Positions 30,986 to 41,057 of a stretch of 64,000 nucleotides of DNA are shown piece after piece (position 1 is the first letter of the stretch; each line of letters begins with the position of its first letter). The translations under genes were made by a program, and so were the position numbers. Source of the stretch: Strigamia acuminata (Eukaryota; Arthropoda; Chilopoda; Geophilomorpha; Linotaeniidae); contig OX442318.1 in assembly GCA_949358305.1 (NCBI GenBank), positions 5,566,501-5,630,500 on the forward strand, read 5' to 3'. A model generated the notes under the pieces. That model worked only from the letters and a program-made list of their open reading frames with translations. It was not told the DNA's origin and made no database searches.

Positions 30986-33759
30986 CCTCCGAAGAGCGCA
31001 GATACAACGAGGAGTCAGGCATCGGAATCGGCTTCGGCTGCGAATCCAACACCGGCAGCAACGACGCCAACTTCTGCTACGTCTTCGGCCGCTCGGGAGA
31101 GCAAAATTCCCGAGGAGAGAAGGACAGAGCCGGCGGGAGAGGAGAGACGAGAAGAATTGCCACAGCACCTCAGGTTGAATTGGAGAAATAGAGTTTAAAA
31201 TTGTTTTTGTTTTTTTTTGTTTTGTTGACACAATATTGTTTAAGTGGAAAAAATTAAGGTTTAGTTGGTTTGTTTCTTTTTTTTAAATCTTTTGGTCATT
31301 TTGTGTCAGTATTATTTTTTTTTTGTTGGATTTGATTGAAATTCGACCGGAAATGTGAATTAGATGTGCAAATTTGAATTTTAAAAAGAAATTTGATGGA
31401 ATTTCGGCCGAAAATGACTATTTGATAGTGAAAATTTGAATTTAAAAAACTAAACTGAAAAAAGGTTAGATTTATGAAATTTATGTACATCTCCGGTCAA
31501 AAAATGCAGCTTAAGAGAATGTGAAGATTTTTTCGATCACAAGTGTACATTTTTCACCAAGTTGCCTTAATTTTTTCCGAAATATCAAGTTATATTAATT
31601 AATTTACGTTTTTCAAAGGGTAATTTAAAGTGAAATTTGTCTGAAATTCAGACGAAAATGTGAATTTAAAGTGAAATTAGAATGAAAATTGGCAGAAAAT
31701 TTTAATTTATAGTGAAATTTGACTGAAATTCGGCCTAAAACCTGCGTTTATAGTGAAATTTTATTGAAAATGCGAATAATGACGTGTAAATTTGAATTTT
31801 AAAGCGAAATTTGATATTCACGTGAAATTAACTAAAAATCATAAACAATTTTCACCAATTTGCCTTAATTCCGTCCGAACCAAAAACTTGTTAAATGTTA
31901 ACACTAGAACGGCCGGAATTTCCGCCTACCTAGAACGGCCAAAACCGGTCAAAATGACCGGTTTTCAATAACGTGAACAATACGTGCACCAAATGTGCAA
32001 AATACTTTCACAATACGTGCACAATGCGTGCATACAACGTTTTGACATCAAATGGATTTAGTAACACGCGAAATATGCGAAGAAAATACCAAAACAAAAA
32101 TGGATGGTTATTATAAAACCTGATAAAATTAAATTTCCGTTTTTAATTTTATCAGATTTTATAAAAACCATCAATTTTTGTTTTGGTATTTTCTTCGCAT
32201 GTTTCGCGTGTTACTGGATCAGTTTGATGCCAAAACGTTGTATGCACGTATTGTGCCCATTTGGTGCACGTTTGGTGCACGTTTAGTGCAGTTTGGTGGA
32301 CGTATTGTTCAGGTGATTTCAACCGGTTATTTTGACCGGTTTCGGCCGTTCTAGGTCAATTCACTTTTTTTTTATTATTTCTTAAGATAAATGCAACTTT
32401 TGATGATTTATGATATAAAGCATCATAAATCAGCTAAAGTCACAAATTAGCAGCATCGTAAACCCATTGGGTTTATTGCTGCAGCTGTTTTAAACAGCAG
32501 TTCCGGTCAAAATGACCGGTCTGGCCGTTCTAGTGTTAATTAATTGTTGACTTTCTGCTTGTTAATTTTTTAGTCAAAGCGCCATTTTAGCAGAATTATC
32601 AGCAAGTAGTTTATTGGAGGCAGAATCGCAGTTATTGATGGGCGAGGAATACCAACGAATGGTCCAACAGACCGTAGAACGAGCACTTAGAGCTAGCTTC
32701 AATAATCCCGACAGAGCGGTCGAGTATTTGCTGACCGTACGACTTGATCTATTGAATTTAACCACAAAGAATTTGTCATTTGATTTGCCTTTTATTTGCA
32801 GGGAATTCCACCGTCACTTCTGGAAGAAGCTCCAGCACCCGCAGCGTATACGATTAATTCTTCAAACACATCAAGCTCTGGCTCGAATGAAACCGAGTCT
32901 GCTCCGAGTTGCGTAACTTAGACATTTTAATTGATTTTGGTTGATGTTTGCTATCATAACGGTTGAAGTTGGCTGGTTTTATTTGTCTTTTTCGTTCAGA
33001 TTTGTCCAAAAAATGAATAAAATCGGTAATTTCGCTTGTTTTTATAGATTTTGGTTGATAATTTGCCATAAAACGATGAAAAGCGGTTGAAAATGGCTGA
33101 TTTTATTTGTTTTATTGAATAATTTCGACTTTTCGTTCAAATTTGTCTTCAAAAAATTCATTAAATCGGTAATTGCGTTTGTTTTTATGGATATTTGCCA
33201 GAAAATTGCTGATTATATTAGTTTTGTCGATAATTTCGACATCACAGTTCAAATTGCTCCAAACAATCAATATTTATCGATTGTTAATTGATTATCGATT
33301 ATTAGTCAAAATTGAAGCACAAAACACGAATAAAATAAATTTCCTCACCTAATTTTAAGCCAAAATCGATTAATTTCGTATACATTTTATTTATTTCTTT
33401 GAATTCTTACCAAATTGTTGATCTCCTTTCGACAGCTGGTGAAGATCCATTGGCATTTCTGCGAAACCAGCCACAATTCCAACAGATGCGTCAAGTAATC
33501 CAGCAAAACCCTCAGCTACTCAACGCCGTACTGCAACAAATTGGACAAAGCAATCCACAGTTGTTTCAACTCATCAACCAAAACCAACAAGCATTTGTGC
33601 GCATGCTTAACGAACCCACAGGTTGCCACGCAAATCGACAAAACTCAGGAAAAATAACGAAATTTCTTCCGTTTTCAGCTTCTACCGGAACCGGGGGTCA
33701 GGCAGCGGCCGGAGGAGGCGGCGGCGGTGGCGGGGGCTCACTGGGCACCACCGCCGGCG
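30986..33759 (+). pseudogene. Rad23: Rad23 fragment: linker, UBA1, XPC-binding (STI1) domain; both ends missing
   Basis: Exon 30986-31173 (Ala/Thr/Ser/Glu linker) joins in phase to 32574-32736 ([20 protein letters not shown], then [23 protein letters not shown]1). Next comes 32802-32913 ([17 protein letters not shown]), with an unclear donor. 33436-33621 is the XPC-binding domain ([19 protein letters not shown] ... MLNEPT). 33679-33759 starts the Gly-rich linker and stops where repeat R2 begins. The N-terminal ubiquitin-like domain and UBA2 are absent. UBA1 lacks about nine residues around the MGY/MGF loop that contacts ubiquitin. The first intron holds a 634-bp MITE. It is most likely a broken duplicate. 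The missing UBA2 exon is at 22037-22485, upstream rather than downstream. Confidence 0.85.
31902..32535 (+). mobile_element. 634-bp TTAA-flanked MITE with long internal palindrome, in a Rad23 intron
   Basis: Ends CACTAGAACGGCC and GGCCGTTCTAGTG are flanked by TTAA at 31898-31901 and 32536-32539. Inside, a large foldback runs from about 31925 to 32360 (CAAAACAAAAATGG versus CAATTTTTGTTTTGG, AAGAAAATACC versus GGTATTTTCTTCGC). ACCGGTCAAAATGACCGG palindromes occur near both ends. TTAA target and CACTAGA start resemble piggyBac-type ends. Confidence 0.85.
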
Positions 33760-34758
33760 AAACAATTTACGAGCAGGTCAACGAAGAGATGATGGAGGCG
33801 TGCGCAGGACGTGCAGATGAACAGTTCGACGGACGACGGTGCATTTTGATGTTGGGATCATCACTGGTTCAGGTTGCGAAGATCGGCTTGCACGGTAGGG
33901 TTTATGTTTGTCCAATTCATTTGCCATTTCCTTTCTTCAAGGCGGTCTTTCCCGTCTGCTGAGGAGGCGTTTCTCCTCCTCAACTCGGTCATGGCAAATG
34001 TGTCGGGTGGGGCTTTCTTGCAGGTCATCAGGCAACCTGAAACCAGTCATCTCTGAAGCCATCACTCACAATTGTGTGTGTGTGCTGCATCTTGTGATAA
34101 GTGTTTGTGGCCAGTGCTTATTTGGCAGAAGATTAAAGATCAACAAGTGGTACCGCAAGTGTTATGTTGTGCGACAAGTGTTGTTTTTTGCTACGAGTAT
34201 TGTGTTGTGCTAAGAGTGTTGTGTTGTGCGGATAAAGGTTGCGAAGACATCGAAAGGTAGGATGATGTGTGGTTAGGATTTCTCGTGGCATTTCCTTTCT
34301 CTTCAAGGAGGTGTCCCCCCTCCTGAGGAGGCGTTTCTCCTCCTCAACTCGGATATGCCAAGAGGTGGGATGTTTAGAGGTGGGTTTTTTTCCAGCATCC
34401 AGGCAACCCAAGAAGTCAGCAATGAGGACCAGCGACGACGGAGCATAGACGGAGACGAGCTATGACAGGGCCACAAACAGAGACGGAAACGAGCAACGAC
34501 GAGAAGGGACAGAAACGGAGACGAGCGACGATAGAGACAGACAGGGACGGAGACGAGCGACGACGGGGACTGAAACAGAGACGAACGACGACGGGGACTG
34601 AAACAGAAACGAGCGACGACGGGGACTGAAACAGAGACAAGCGACGACGGAGACGAGCGACGACGGAGACGAGCAACGCCTAGGACTTCTGCAGACGATG
34701 CATTCCGTGAAGGAATCAATGAAGAAAGTGAGTATTAAGCAATTGTTTGATTGTTATT
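33760..34758 (+). repeat. Direct repeat R2, about 1.0 kb, joined to the broken Rad23 exon
   Basis: Second copy of R1. The join at 33759/33760 fuses the Gly-rich Rad23 linker in frame to the R open stretch, giving a chimeric frame from 33436 to about 33962 that also reads through the 57-bp intron. The GACGAGCGACGACGG minisatellite is shorter here (34430-34680). Confidence 0.8.
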
Positions 34759-35443
34759 GCAATGTGCTATGTTATTAACCTTTTTATTTTTCTGTTAGAT
34801 CTTTTTGCCGAATTGTTATTAGATGTTGTTGCTGGTTTGCGTTCTAAAATCATCACTTAGGAGATGACAAATACAATGCTTGGCACGAGGGACTGCGTGG
34901 TTTGATTTGAAGCATTCGTAGCTACAACCTGCGATTGTGTTTTCCAGATGCTACAAATTATAAGTTTTATTTCACTCGCTATCTGAACAAACATTTTAGA
35001 ACTGTTCTTGTGACTTATTAATATTGCAGCATAACTGCAATTAATTATTGTTTAGTTTTTATATTTATTGTAAAGAAATTTGTTATTCTAATTTATTCTA
35101 ATTTATTATAGACTCAACATATGCTCTCAAAATTTAATTTAAAGTTGTTAATACATTGCAAAAATTTAATTTTATACTTTAAATTTAATCGATAGCAGCT
35201 ATAATGATGGGAGCAGTTAATTGTCCTTTGTCTGGTGTTAGTTCTTGTTTTTAAGTCAGATCCAGATTGTTTTGCTATCTATTTCACACCATTTTACAGG
35301 TGGGACAGATTAGACATGTGATTTCACACTGCTCTGCACATCTAGTGACCTGGCTTTGCTACAGATGTAAAAATTGGGTCAAACATGGGTAAGATATATA
35401 ACAAGTAGTGGGAAATGACGGGATAAAATAGAAAGTAGGGTGG
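34759..35443 (+). other. AT-rich spacer, no gene recognised
   Basis: No ORF of interest, RNA gene or repeat could be supported. Confidence 0.4.
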
Positions 35444-35692
35444 AAGTGGTCAGAATGGTGTTGGAAGTGGTCAGAAAGGTGTTGGAAAGGGTCAGAAAGG
35501 TGTTGGAAGTGGTCAGAAAGGTGTTGGAAGTGTTCAGAAAGGTGTTGGAAAGGGTTGAAAAGTGTTTGAAGTGGTTGGAAAGGTGTTGGAAGTGGTCAGA
35601 AAGGTGTTGGAAGTGGTCAGAAAGGTGTTGGAAGTGGTCAGAAAGGTGTTGGAAAGGGTTGAAAAGTATTGGAAGTGGTCAGAAAGGTGTTT
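35444..35692 (+). repeat. 21-bp minisatellite (GTGGTCAGAAAGGTGTTGGAA)
   Basis: About twelve copies with few substitutions, some with AAGGGTC or AAGGGTTG variants. The frame is open because the unit is 21 bp; I take it as non-coding. Confidence 0.9.
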
Positions 35693-35879
35693 AAAGAGTT
35701 AGGCAAAGCTAGGTGATTACCATGTATTGAGCAGTGTGTGGTGCAGTCTTTCTCTTGGTTTAGATATTTACAGTTTGGTTTTTGTTTTTGACAATTAAGT
35801 GAAAGCGCATAATTATAGTTGCTTTCTTTATTGGTTTTCAATTTTTTTTTAAATTAATTGAAATAGGTAATATACAAAT

Positions 35880-35942
35880 TATTGTATTGATGTATTGATG
35901 TATTGATGTATTGACGTATTGATGTATTATTGTATTGATGAT
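35880..35942 (+). repeat. 10-bp tandem repeat TGTATTGATG
   Basis: Six imperfect copies. Confidence 0.85.
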
Positions 35943-36003
35943 ATTAGGAGGCTACTTTTACCATACTTTGAGTGTTTAATTTATTATTGTTATATTGAGT
36001 TTA

Positions 36004-36118
36004 GGTGCATTCAATTCGTAAAAGGATAAGTCTCATCTCCTTTTCTTTGCTCACAATAAGCCACTTATGTTGGATCACATGACAATTATTTAAATTAATA
36101 AGAAGAATTGAATGCACT
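36004..36118 (+). mobile_element. Small TIR element, about 115 bp
   Basis: GGTGCATTCAATTC at the left and GAATTGAATGCAC at the right form 13-14 bp inverted ends. No coding capacity. Confidence 0.55.
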
Positions 36119-36157
36119 TACCGGTAGTGTTACTTTGCTGTTTGTTAATTATATTGT

Positions 36158-36392
36158 ACAGGGTGTTCACAAAGTGTTTAGTCAATTTTAAATCCGTTTT
36201 TACACGTTAACAGCATTAGGTGGTAAGAAAATAATTTATTATTAGAGTTTTTATTTGTGTTATGTTTCTTGTTTTGGAGATCAAATTAAACATAATAATT
36301 AAAAATACACACGTCATATACGTAGTGTCGGATTAATTTTGTATTTTTTATAAAATCAAAATGTCTAGAGACTTTGTGAATATTTTTTCTTA
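36158..36392 (+). mobile_element. TIR element ending ACAGGGTGTTCACAAAGT
   Basis: GTTCACAAAGTGTTTAG at the left and its near complement CTAGAGACTTTGTGAAT at the right bound about 235 bp. GGGTGTTC-type ends are common in DNA transposons; the superfamily was not determined. Confidence 0.5.
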
Positions 36393-37017
36393 TTAATTAT
36401 TGGTATTTATAATTATTGTTATTAGTATGTCAGTTCTCTGGTGGAAACGAATTGAATTTCCCATTTTGTTCGCGAAATTTGGTATTGGGCAATTATCTGA
36501 TAATTGTATTTGTGAAATTCGGCATAAAGAAAAACGTTTGTTTTCTGAAAATTCTCTTAATTTATAATAGTTTATAATAGTTTGAACACTTTTGAGGCAA
36601 ACTCGACAAACGCCATGCTTGTCATATTTTCCTTTTAAAGCTTAATTAACAAGAAAAAATGAATGAAAATACGTAAATAAGTGAATAATTCAGCATGGTT
36701 ATTACAAATCAGTGATAAATGCGAAAATAATGGTTTTAAAGCAATTAAACTGACTTTTAACTGCCAAATGGTTGAATTTAGTTTAAAAATGGCTCGCAAA
36801 ATGACAAAAAACAAATTTTCTTTTCATTTTCCAGATTAAAATTATCGAAAAATTGCATTTTGAAGTGTGGCAACTCGGAACAATGTATAACTACTACCGT
36901 TCAAAGCGCGCTCATGTGCTATTTCCTTTAATTAAAATTTAAAAACAAACAATTCTAGGCCACATTTTTAGGCGGAACGTTTTTTTCTCAAAATTCCTCG
37001 TACCCGCACAATCCACG
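36393..37017 (+). other. AT-rich spacer, no gene recognised
   Basis: Nothing supported on either strand. Confidence 0.4.
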
Positions 37018-37158
37018 ATGACTCATTTACGGTTTCAGTTATTAACTTTAGCCACCGCAGGAATCTGTAGCTACTTGCAGCGCACGTTGTTAGCCGCTTT
37101 TTCAAGTAAAAGGAAGCTTTTAAATTTTACCCGCTCCCTTGTGTTTCCACCTTAATTT
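37018..37158 (+). pseudogene. N-terminal exon-like fragment cut by a TTAA MITE end
   Basis: ATG 37018 opens MTHLRFQLLTLATAGICSYL, a hydrophobic start similar to MNHPRLLSLAIAGISGYLY at 38613. From about 37086 the sequence becomes the right end of the same TTAA MITE family as in gene A (complement of GGTGGAAACACAAGGG, followed by TTAA at about 37152). The coding frame has therefore been replaced. The parent gene is not recognised. Confidence 0.5.
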
Positions 37159-37423
37159 CAATGAGACAAAGTGGCAGCACAAGGATATAAATCAAATTCA
37201 ACATTGGGGTTTATCGTGTTGTTTCTCTTAGGAAAACTTTTATATCTATCCTAGTCATGGTATATGGTCAGATTTTTATGAATATATCTTGCATCTTAGT
37301 GAAAAGTATTATCTTCTTTATGTTTGCTCAGGACCTGTGAATAAAGCAAGACCGTAAATACTTAATTTGGAGAGGGATACTGGTAATTTTAATATAATTA
37401 TAATTTTATTGCTTGGATTGCAG

Positions 37424-37751
37424 TCCGGAGTCTTCGGTGGAATGCATCACCCACTTTTTTAAAGTGATACTTGCTGAAAATAAAGATGGGAGTTACCGGT
37501 TGGAATGCTACAGGTTTAATAATGGGCCATTGAAGGTGGGATATCAACTGCAGATAAATGATTTTCGAGTGTATCGACATGATTTGGAACCAGAAGTTGG
37601 GTATAGGATATTCTCAGATATCGAACCACGCAAGATTAGAGAGCAATCGGTAAAAATTTTAAAGAAAAGTTTAGAAATGTAAAATGTGCTTACTTTGATA
37701 ATTCTTTCCAATTTCCAGCCTTGTTGCGCTGCCATGTGTGGCATTCTTTAA
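37424..37751 (+). CDS. Last two exons of an unrecognised gene
   Basis: Exon 37424-37649 follows an AG acceptor (GGATTGCAG) and codes for 75 residues (VECITHFFKVILAENKDGSY, then LQINDFRVYRHDLEPEVGYR). It ends at a GT donor in phase 0. Exon 37719-37751 after TTTCCAG adds PCCAAMCGIL and a stop. The first exon starts with one base of a split codon, so at least one more exon is expected upstream; none was found in the AT-rich DNA before it. The short Cys-rich end is distinctive, but I do not recognise the family. It could be a captured gene fragment. Confidence 0.45.
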
Positions 37752-37933
37752 CTGCAGTAACAACTTCTTTCCTGGGTTGTATACTTTGTTATAAAACTCC
37801 CTCCAGTGCACCGAAAGAAAGACTGTAAGTTAATAAAATGTCATGGAAATGCTACAAAATTGAAGCTAACTCACAAAACCACAATCAGCACACAAACATT
37901 ACAAGTTTCAAGAATGGAACATTATCTTATAAA

Positions 37934-38035
37934 CACAAATGGCACATTGATGTACAAACACAAATGGCACATTGAGATACACACAAATGGCACATTGAGA
38001 TACACACAAATGGCACATTGAGATACACACAAATG
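37934..38035 (+). repeat. 23-bp tandem repeat (ACAAATGGCACATTGAGATA core)
   Basis: Four to five copies. The last unit runs into the next array within the word ACAAATGGCA. Confidence 0.85.
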
Positions 38036-38170
38036 GCAATTTGTTTTGCAATTAACACACAAATGACAATTTGTTTTGCAATTAACACACAAATGACAAT
38101 TTGTTTTGCAATTAACACACAAATGACAATTTGTTTTGCAATTAACACACAAATGACAATTTGTTTTGCC
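38028..38170 (+). repeat. 30-bp tandem repeat (CAATTTGTTTTGCAATTAAC core)
   Basis: Five almost identical copies. The units begin ACAAATG, as in the preceding array. Confidence 0.9.
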
Positions 38171-38196
38171 AGTTGTTTCATTTCAAAGTGCCATTT

Positions 38197-38386
38197 GGAC
38201 ACTTTGGCAAAATTTGGACACTTTGGCAAAATTTGGACACTTTGGCAAAATTTGGACACTTTGGCAAAATTTGGACACTTTGGCAAAATTTGGACACTTT
38301 GGCAAAATTTGGACACTTTGGCAAAATTTGGACACTTTGGCAAAATTTGGACACTTTGGCAAAATTTGGACACTTTGGCAAAATTT
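38197..38386 (+). repeat. 19-bp tandem repeat ACTTTGGCAAAATTTGGAC
   Basis: Ten essentially perfect copies, indicating recent expansion. Open frames through it are a by-product of the repeat. Confidence 0.95.
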
Positions 38387-38612
38387 TATTTAAACAATAC
38401 TTCACAAATAGCACATTAAACCACAAAAATGTACAAATGGCACAAAAAGTAGACCCAGAAATAACACAAAAAAAAAACCTTTACGATGGCCCCCTGCAGA
38501 CAGCTAGACAAATTCCCAGCAACCACTAGAAAACCATCACATTTTAGAACACCATTCAAATCTCAAGTTTCATTCATTGCTCATAATTCTACTAAAATCA
38601 ACAAGAAAACAA

Positions 38613-38979
38613 ATGAACCACCCCCGACTATTATCCTTGGCCATAGCAGGAATCAGCGGCTACCTGTACAAATCATTTCCACATCCCCGATGGAACAACC
38701 TCATCAAAGTGAGTGCCGAGCCCGGACCCGAGTCCTTAGAAGCCCCACGCGGCACCAAGGTACCGCTACAACGACTTGTCTACACACGAATTGGCATAAC
38801 CACTTCTCGATTATTTTTGCTGAATGCTTCAAGTTTTATCAGCGTAAGTTTTAACTCGCACAGCACTGTGTAGATCGAATGAAAACACAATGCAGAATGA
38901 CACGCACATTTATTGTTTCTATTTTATAGATGGCAGCGACGGTGCTGACGTATATTATTGTGCTGTATCAATCATACTA
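38613..38979 (+). pseudogene. Chimeric fragment: foreign N-terminal exon fused to Gr exon 3, then Gr exon 4
   Basis: ATG 38613 opens a 45-residue hydrophobic-start sequence (AIAGISGYLYKSFPHPRWNN) unrelated to Grs. From about 38773 the sequence becomes the second half of Gr exon 3 (RLVYTRIGITTSRLFLLNAS) with its donor. Exon 4 at 38929-38979 is intact (TYIIVLYQ). Exons 1, 2 and the first half of exon 3 are absent. Read continuously, the two parts share one open frame. Confidence 0.65.
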
Positions 38980-39267
38980 AGTGTTTAATGTACAAACAAG
39001 AAAATCGAAAGTGACAAATCATCAAGCTTTATTATCACACATTAATTTGATTGACAAGTCTCTGGTAAAACTGTATAACACACTTTAAGTCTTTGTTTTC
39101 CACCATTAGCATTGGATTGTTTACCTGCAATTATGTTAACGTGAAAAGTGTTTGTCTTTTGGTGATATTATCCACATTATATTGATAAGACATCAATTAT
39201 CCGTCTTTGAGTTTACTTTCAAGCACTTGGCAACACTACACACTTTGTCTGCAAACACAACCACAAC
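38980..39267 (+). promoter_or_regulatory. Conserved upstream block of Gr gene C
   Basis: About 280 bp, ending at the ATG, is repeated with few changes at 46320-46610 (gene E), 51810-52053 (gene F) and 54404-54665 (gene G). Shared words include TTATGTTAACATGAAAAGTG and TTGAGTTTACTTTCAAGCAC. It probably holds the promoter and the 5' UTR. Confidence 0.6.
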
Positions 39268-40698
39268 ATGCATTTGTCTGTAGACAATTTTCATTTCATA
39301 AAACCACCCCAAAAACCAATTAGCGACTATAGAAGTAGGTTGAAATCGTTCTGGGGTTATGCATTTGGCATATTTGGCATAGAAATTTGCAAGGATGGCA
39401 AGTTATCAAGAGGAAAACTCATCACTCTCTTTGTATTTGCAATAATCCAATTGACCATTCTACTCCACTTCTTGCTCTGCTTCATCCACACTTTTGCAGG
39501 TGCATCTGCAATAACCACAATTAGTGCGTATGCCGGTAGTTTAGTCAATATTTCCTTGTCCGTATTCAATCTGTGGTTGATGAGCAAGAGAAGAATTGCA
39601 ATCACCAAATTGCACGATGATTCTATTTCCTGTCTAAGTGACCACACTGAATGCATGAAAAATCTGTGGCTGTATACCTTGTTCCCCTCTGTGTGTTTGT
39701 TTGGTTTGGTCATGATCGGGACATTGAGCACAGTCGGTGATGTTCTCATGAAAAGCGACGAGGGTATCCGAGTTTATTCGAATATATATTTTTTTGGAAT
39801 TAATTTTGCGGATGGACATTTGTTCATTGCTCGTGTAGTAATGTGTGTTGAATTGTTATTAATATCGCCGATTTTGGGATTTGTCAGCATTTCTGTTTGG
39901 TTTTTTAACTACATGTGTCGTTTGGTTTTCTATCGCTTTAAACATTTGAATATGAAACTTGAAAAGATTTTATCGAGTGGGAATGAGTTGAGTGGTTTTG
40001 ATTTGTCCGAATTTCGTTGCCAACATCAACTTGCTTGCGATGTGACAGAGGAATTGAGTGATGTTTGGTCACCTTTGATTGTTTTTTGGCTTGTTGGAAT
40101 CATTCTGAGTTTATGTTTTACCTTAAGAGGATTGTCTTTGGAGATATCAACATGGAATTTGATTTTATTTGTGATTGACATTCTAATACAAGTGTGGTTG
40201 ATTGGTGGTTTGTTTAATGCAGCTTCACTCGTGAATGTTGAGGTAAGATGTCGATCAAAAGATGTGAGTTTGTTCTAAATGATATTTTGATTACAGGCTC
40301 ATAAATTAGCAGTGAAATTAGTTACATTTCCTGTTACAAAATCAGCACTTATTCATTCAAATCAGGTAATTTAATAATGGATAAATGATTAGAGTTTTTG
40401 CCTTTCACAGCAAAATACTGTTTCTTATTATTTCATTAATTTTTATTTTATTTTGTATAGATGGATGATGATTATTATATTAATTATACGCTCTTAAGTT
40501 ATCGACTTGTTAACACACGCATTGGTATCAATGCGTCTGGATTATTTTTGCTGAATACAACAAGTTTTCTCAGCGTAAGTGTTAACCAAAACGAATGAAA
40601 ACGAATGAAAAAAGATGAAGAAAACATTGATTTTTATTGTTTCTTAGATGACAGCTACATTGTTGACGTACGCTGTTTTGGTTTATCAAACACAGTAG
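39268..40698 (+). CDS. Gustatory receptor family protein, gene C, complete (4 exons)
   Basis: Exons 39268-40242, 40297-40365, 40461-40574 and 40648-40698 give about 402 residues with phase-0 introns of 54, 95 and 73 bp. Helices fall at about residues 51-74, 80-104, 133-156, 183-215, 266-288 and 293-318, with the seventh in exons 3-4. The terminal signature is TYAVLVYQ. Conserved intracellular words FYRFKHLNMKLEKIL and LACDVTEELSDVWSPLI are shared by all paralogues here. It groups with E and F. It is probably a chemosensory ligand-gated channel subunit, ligand unknown. Confidence 0.88.
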
Positions 40699-41057
40699 GT
40701 GTTGATTGTGTAAACAACAAAACAATTATTCACCCATCATAATTCGATCAACTATCAACTAATGTTGTTGAAACTATAAAGTGTAAGACATTCTTTAATG
40801 TCTTTCTAACCATAAAGGTTTCATATAAAAATATTTCGACCAATTATATGCCATTAATGCTATAATGGCACGAAATTTATATTTTATATCTCCAGCATAC
40901 AGGAAGTTATTAAATAAACTTCCTTCCCATTTTTTTAATTGTATTACGTTGTCTCGATTGTAATTGCGCTGTGACGGAAATTTAGGTAACATAAAAATGT
41001 ACATAAAATACTTTAAAGTTCACCCTACCGCTGCCCAAAGACATCCACAACATAATA
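40699..41057 (+). other. Spacer after Gr gene C
   Basis: 40740-41000 is similar to 48460-48640 after gene E (GAAACTATAAAGTGTAAGA, ATTTATATTTTATATCTC). No gene found. Confidence 0.45.

Noticed and set aside
35440-35694. 84-residue ORF rich in Glu, Arg, Lys and Trp
   Set aside because: A 21-bp tandem repeat keeps the frame open; no coding evidence.
37922-38529. Repetitive ORFs on both strands (GHFGKIWTLWQNLDTLAK and others)
   Set aside because: Translation of 19-, 23- and 30-bp tandem arrays; open in several frames at once.
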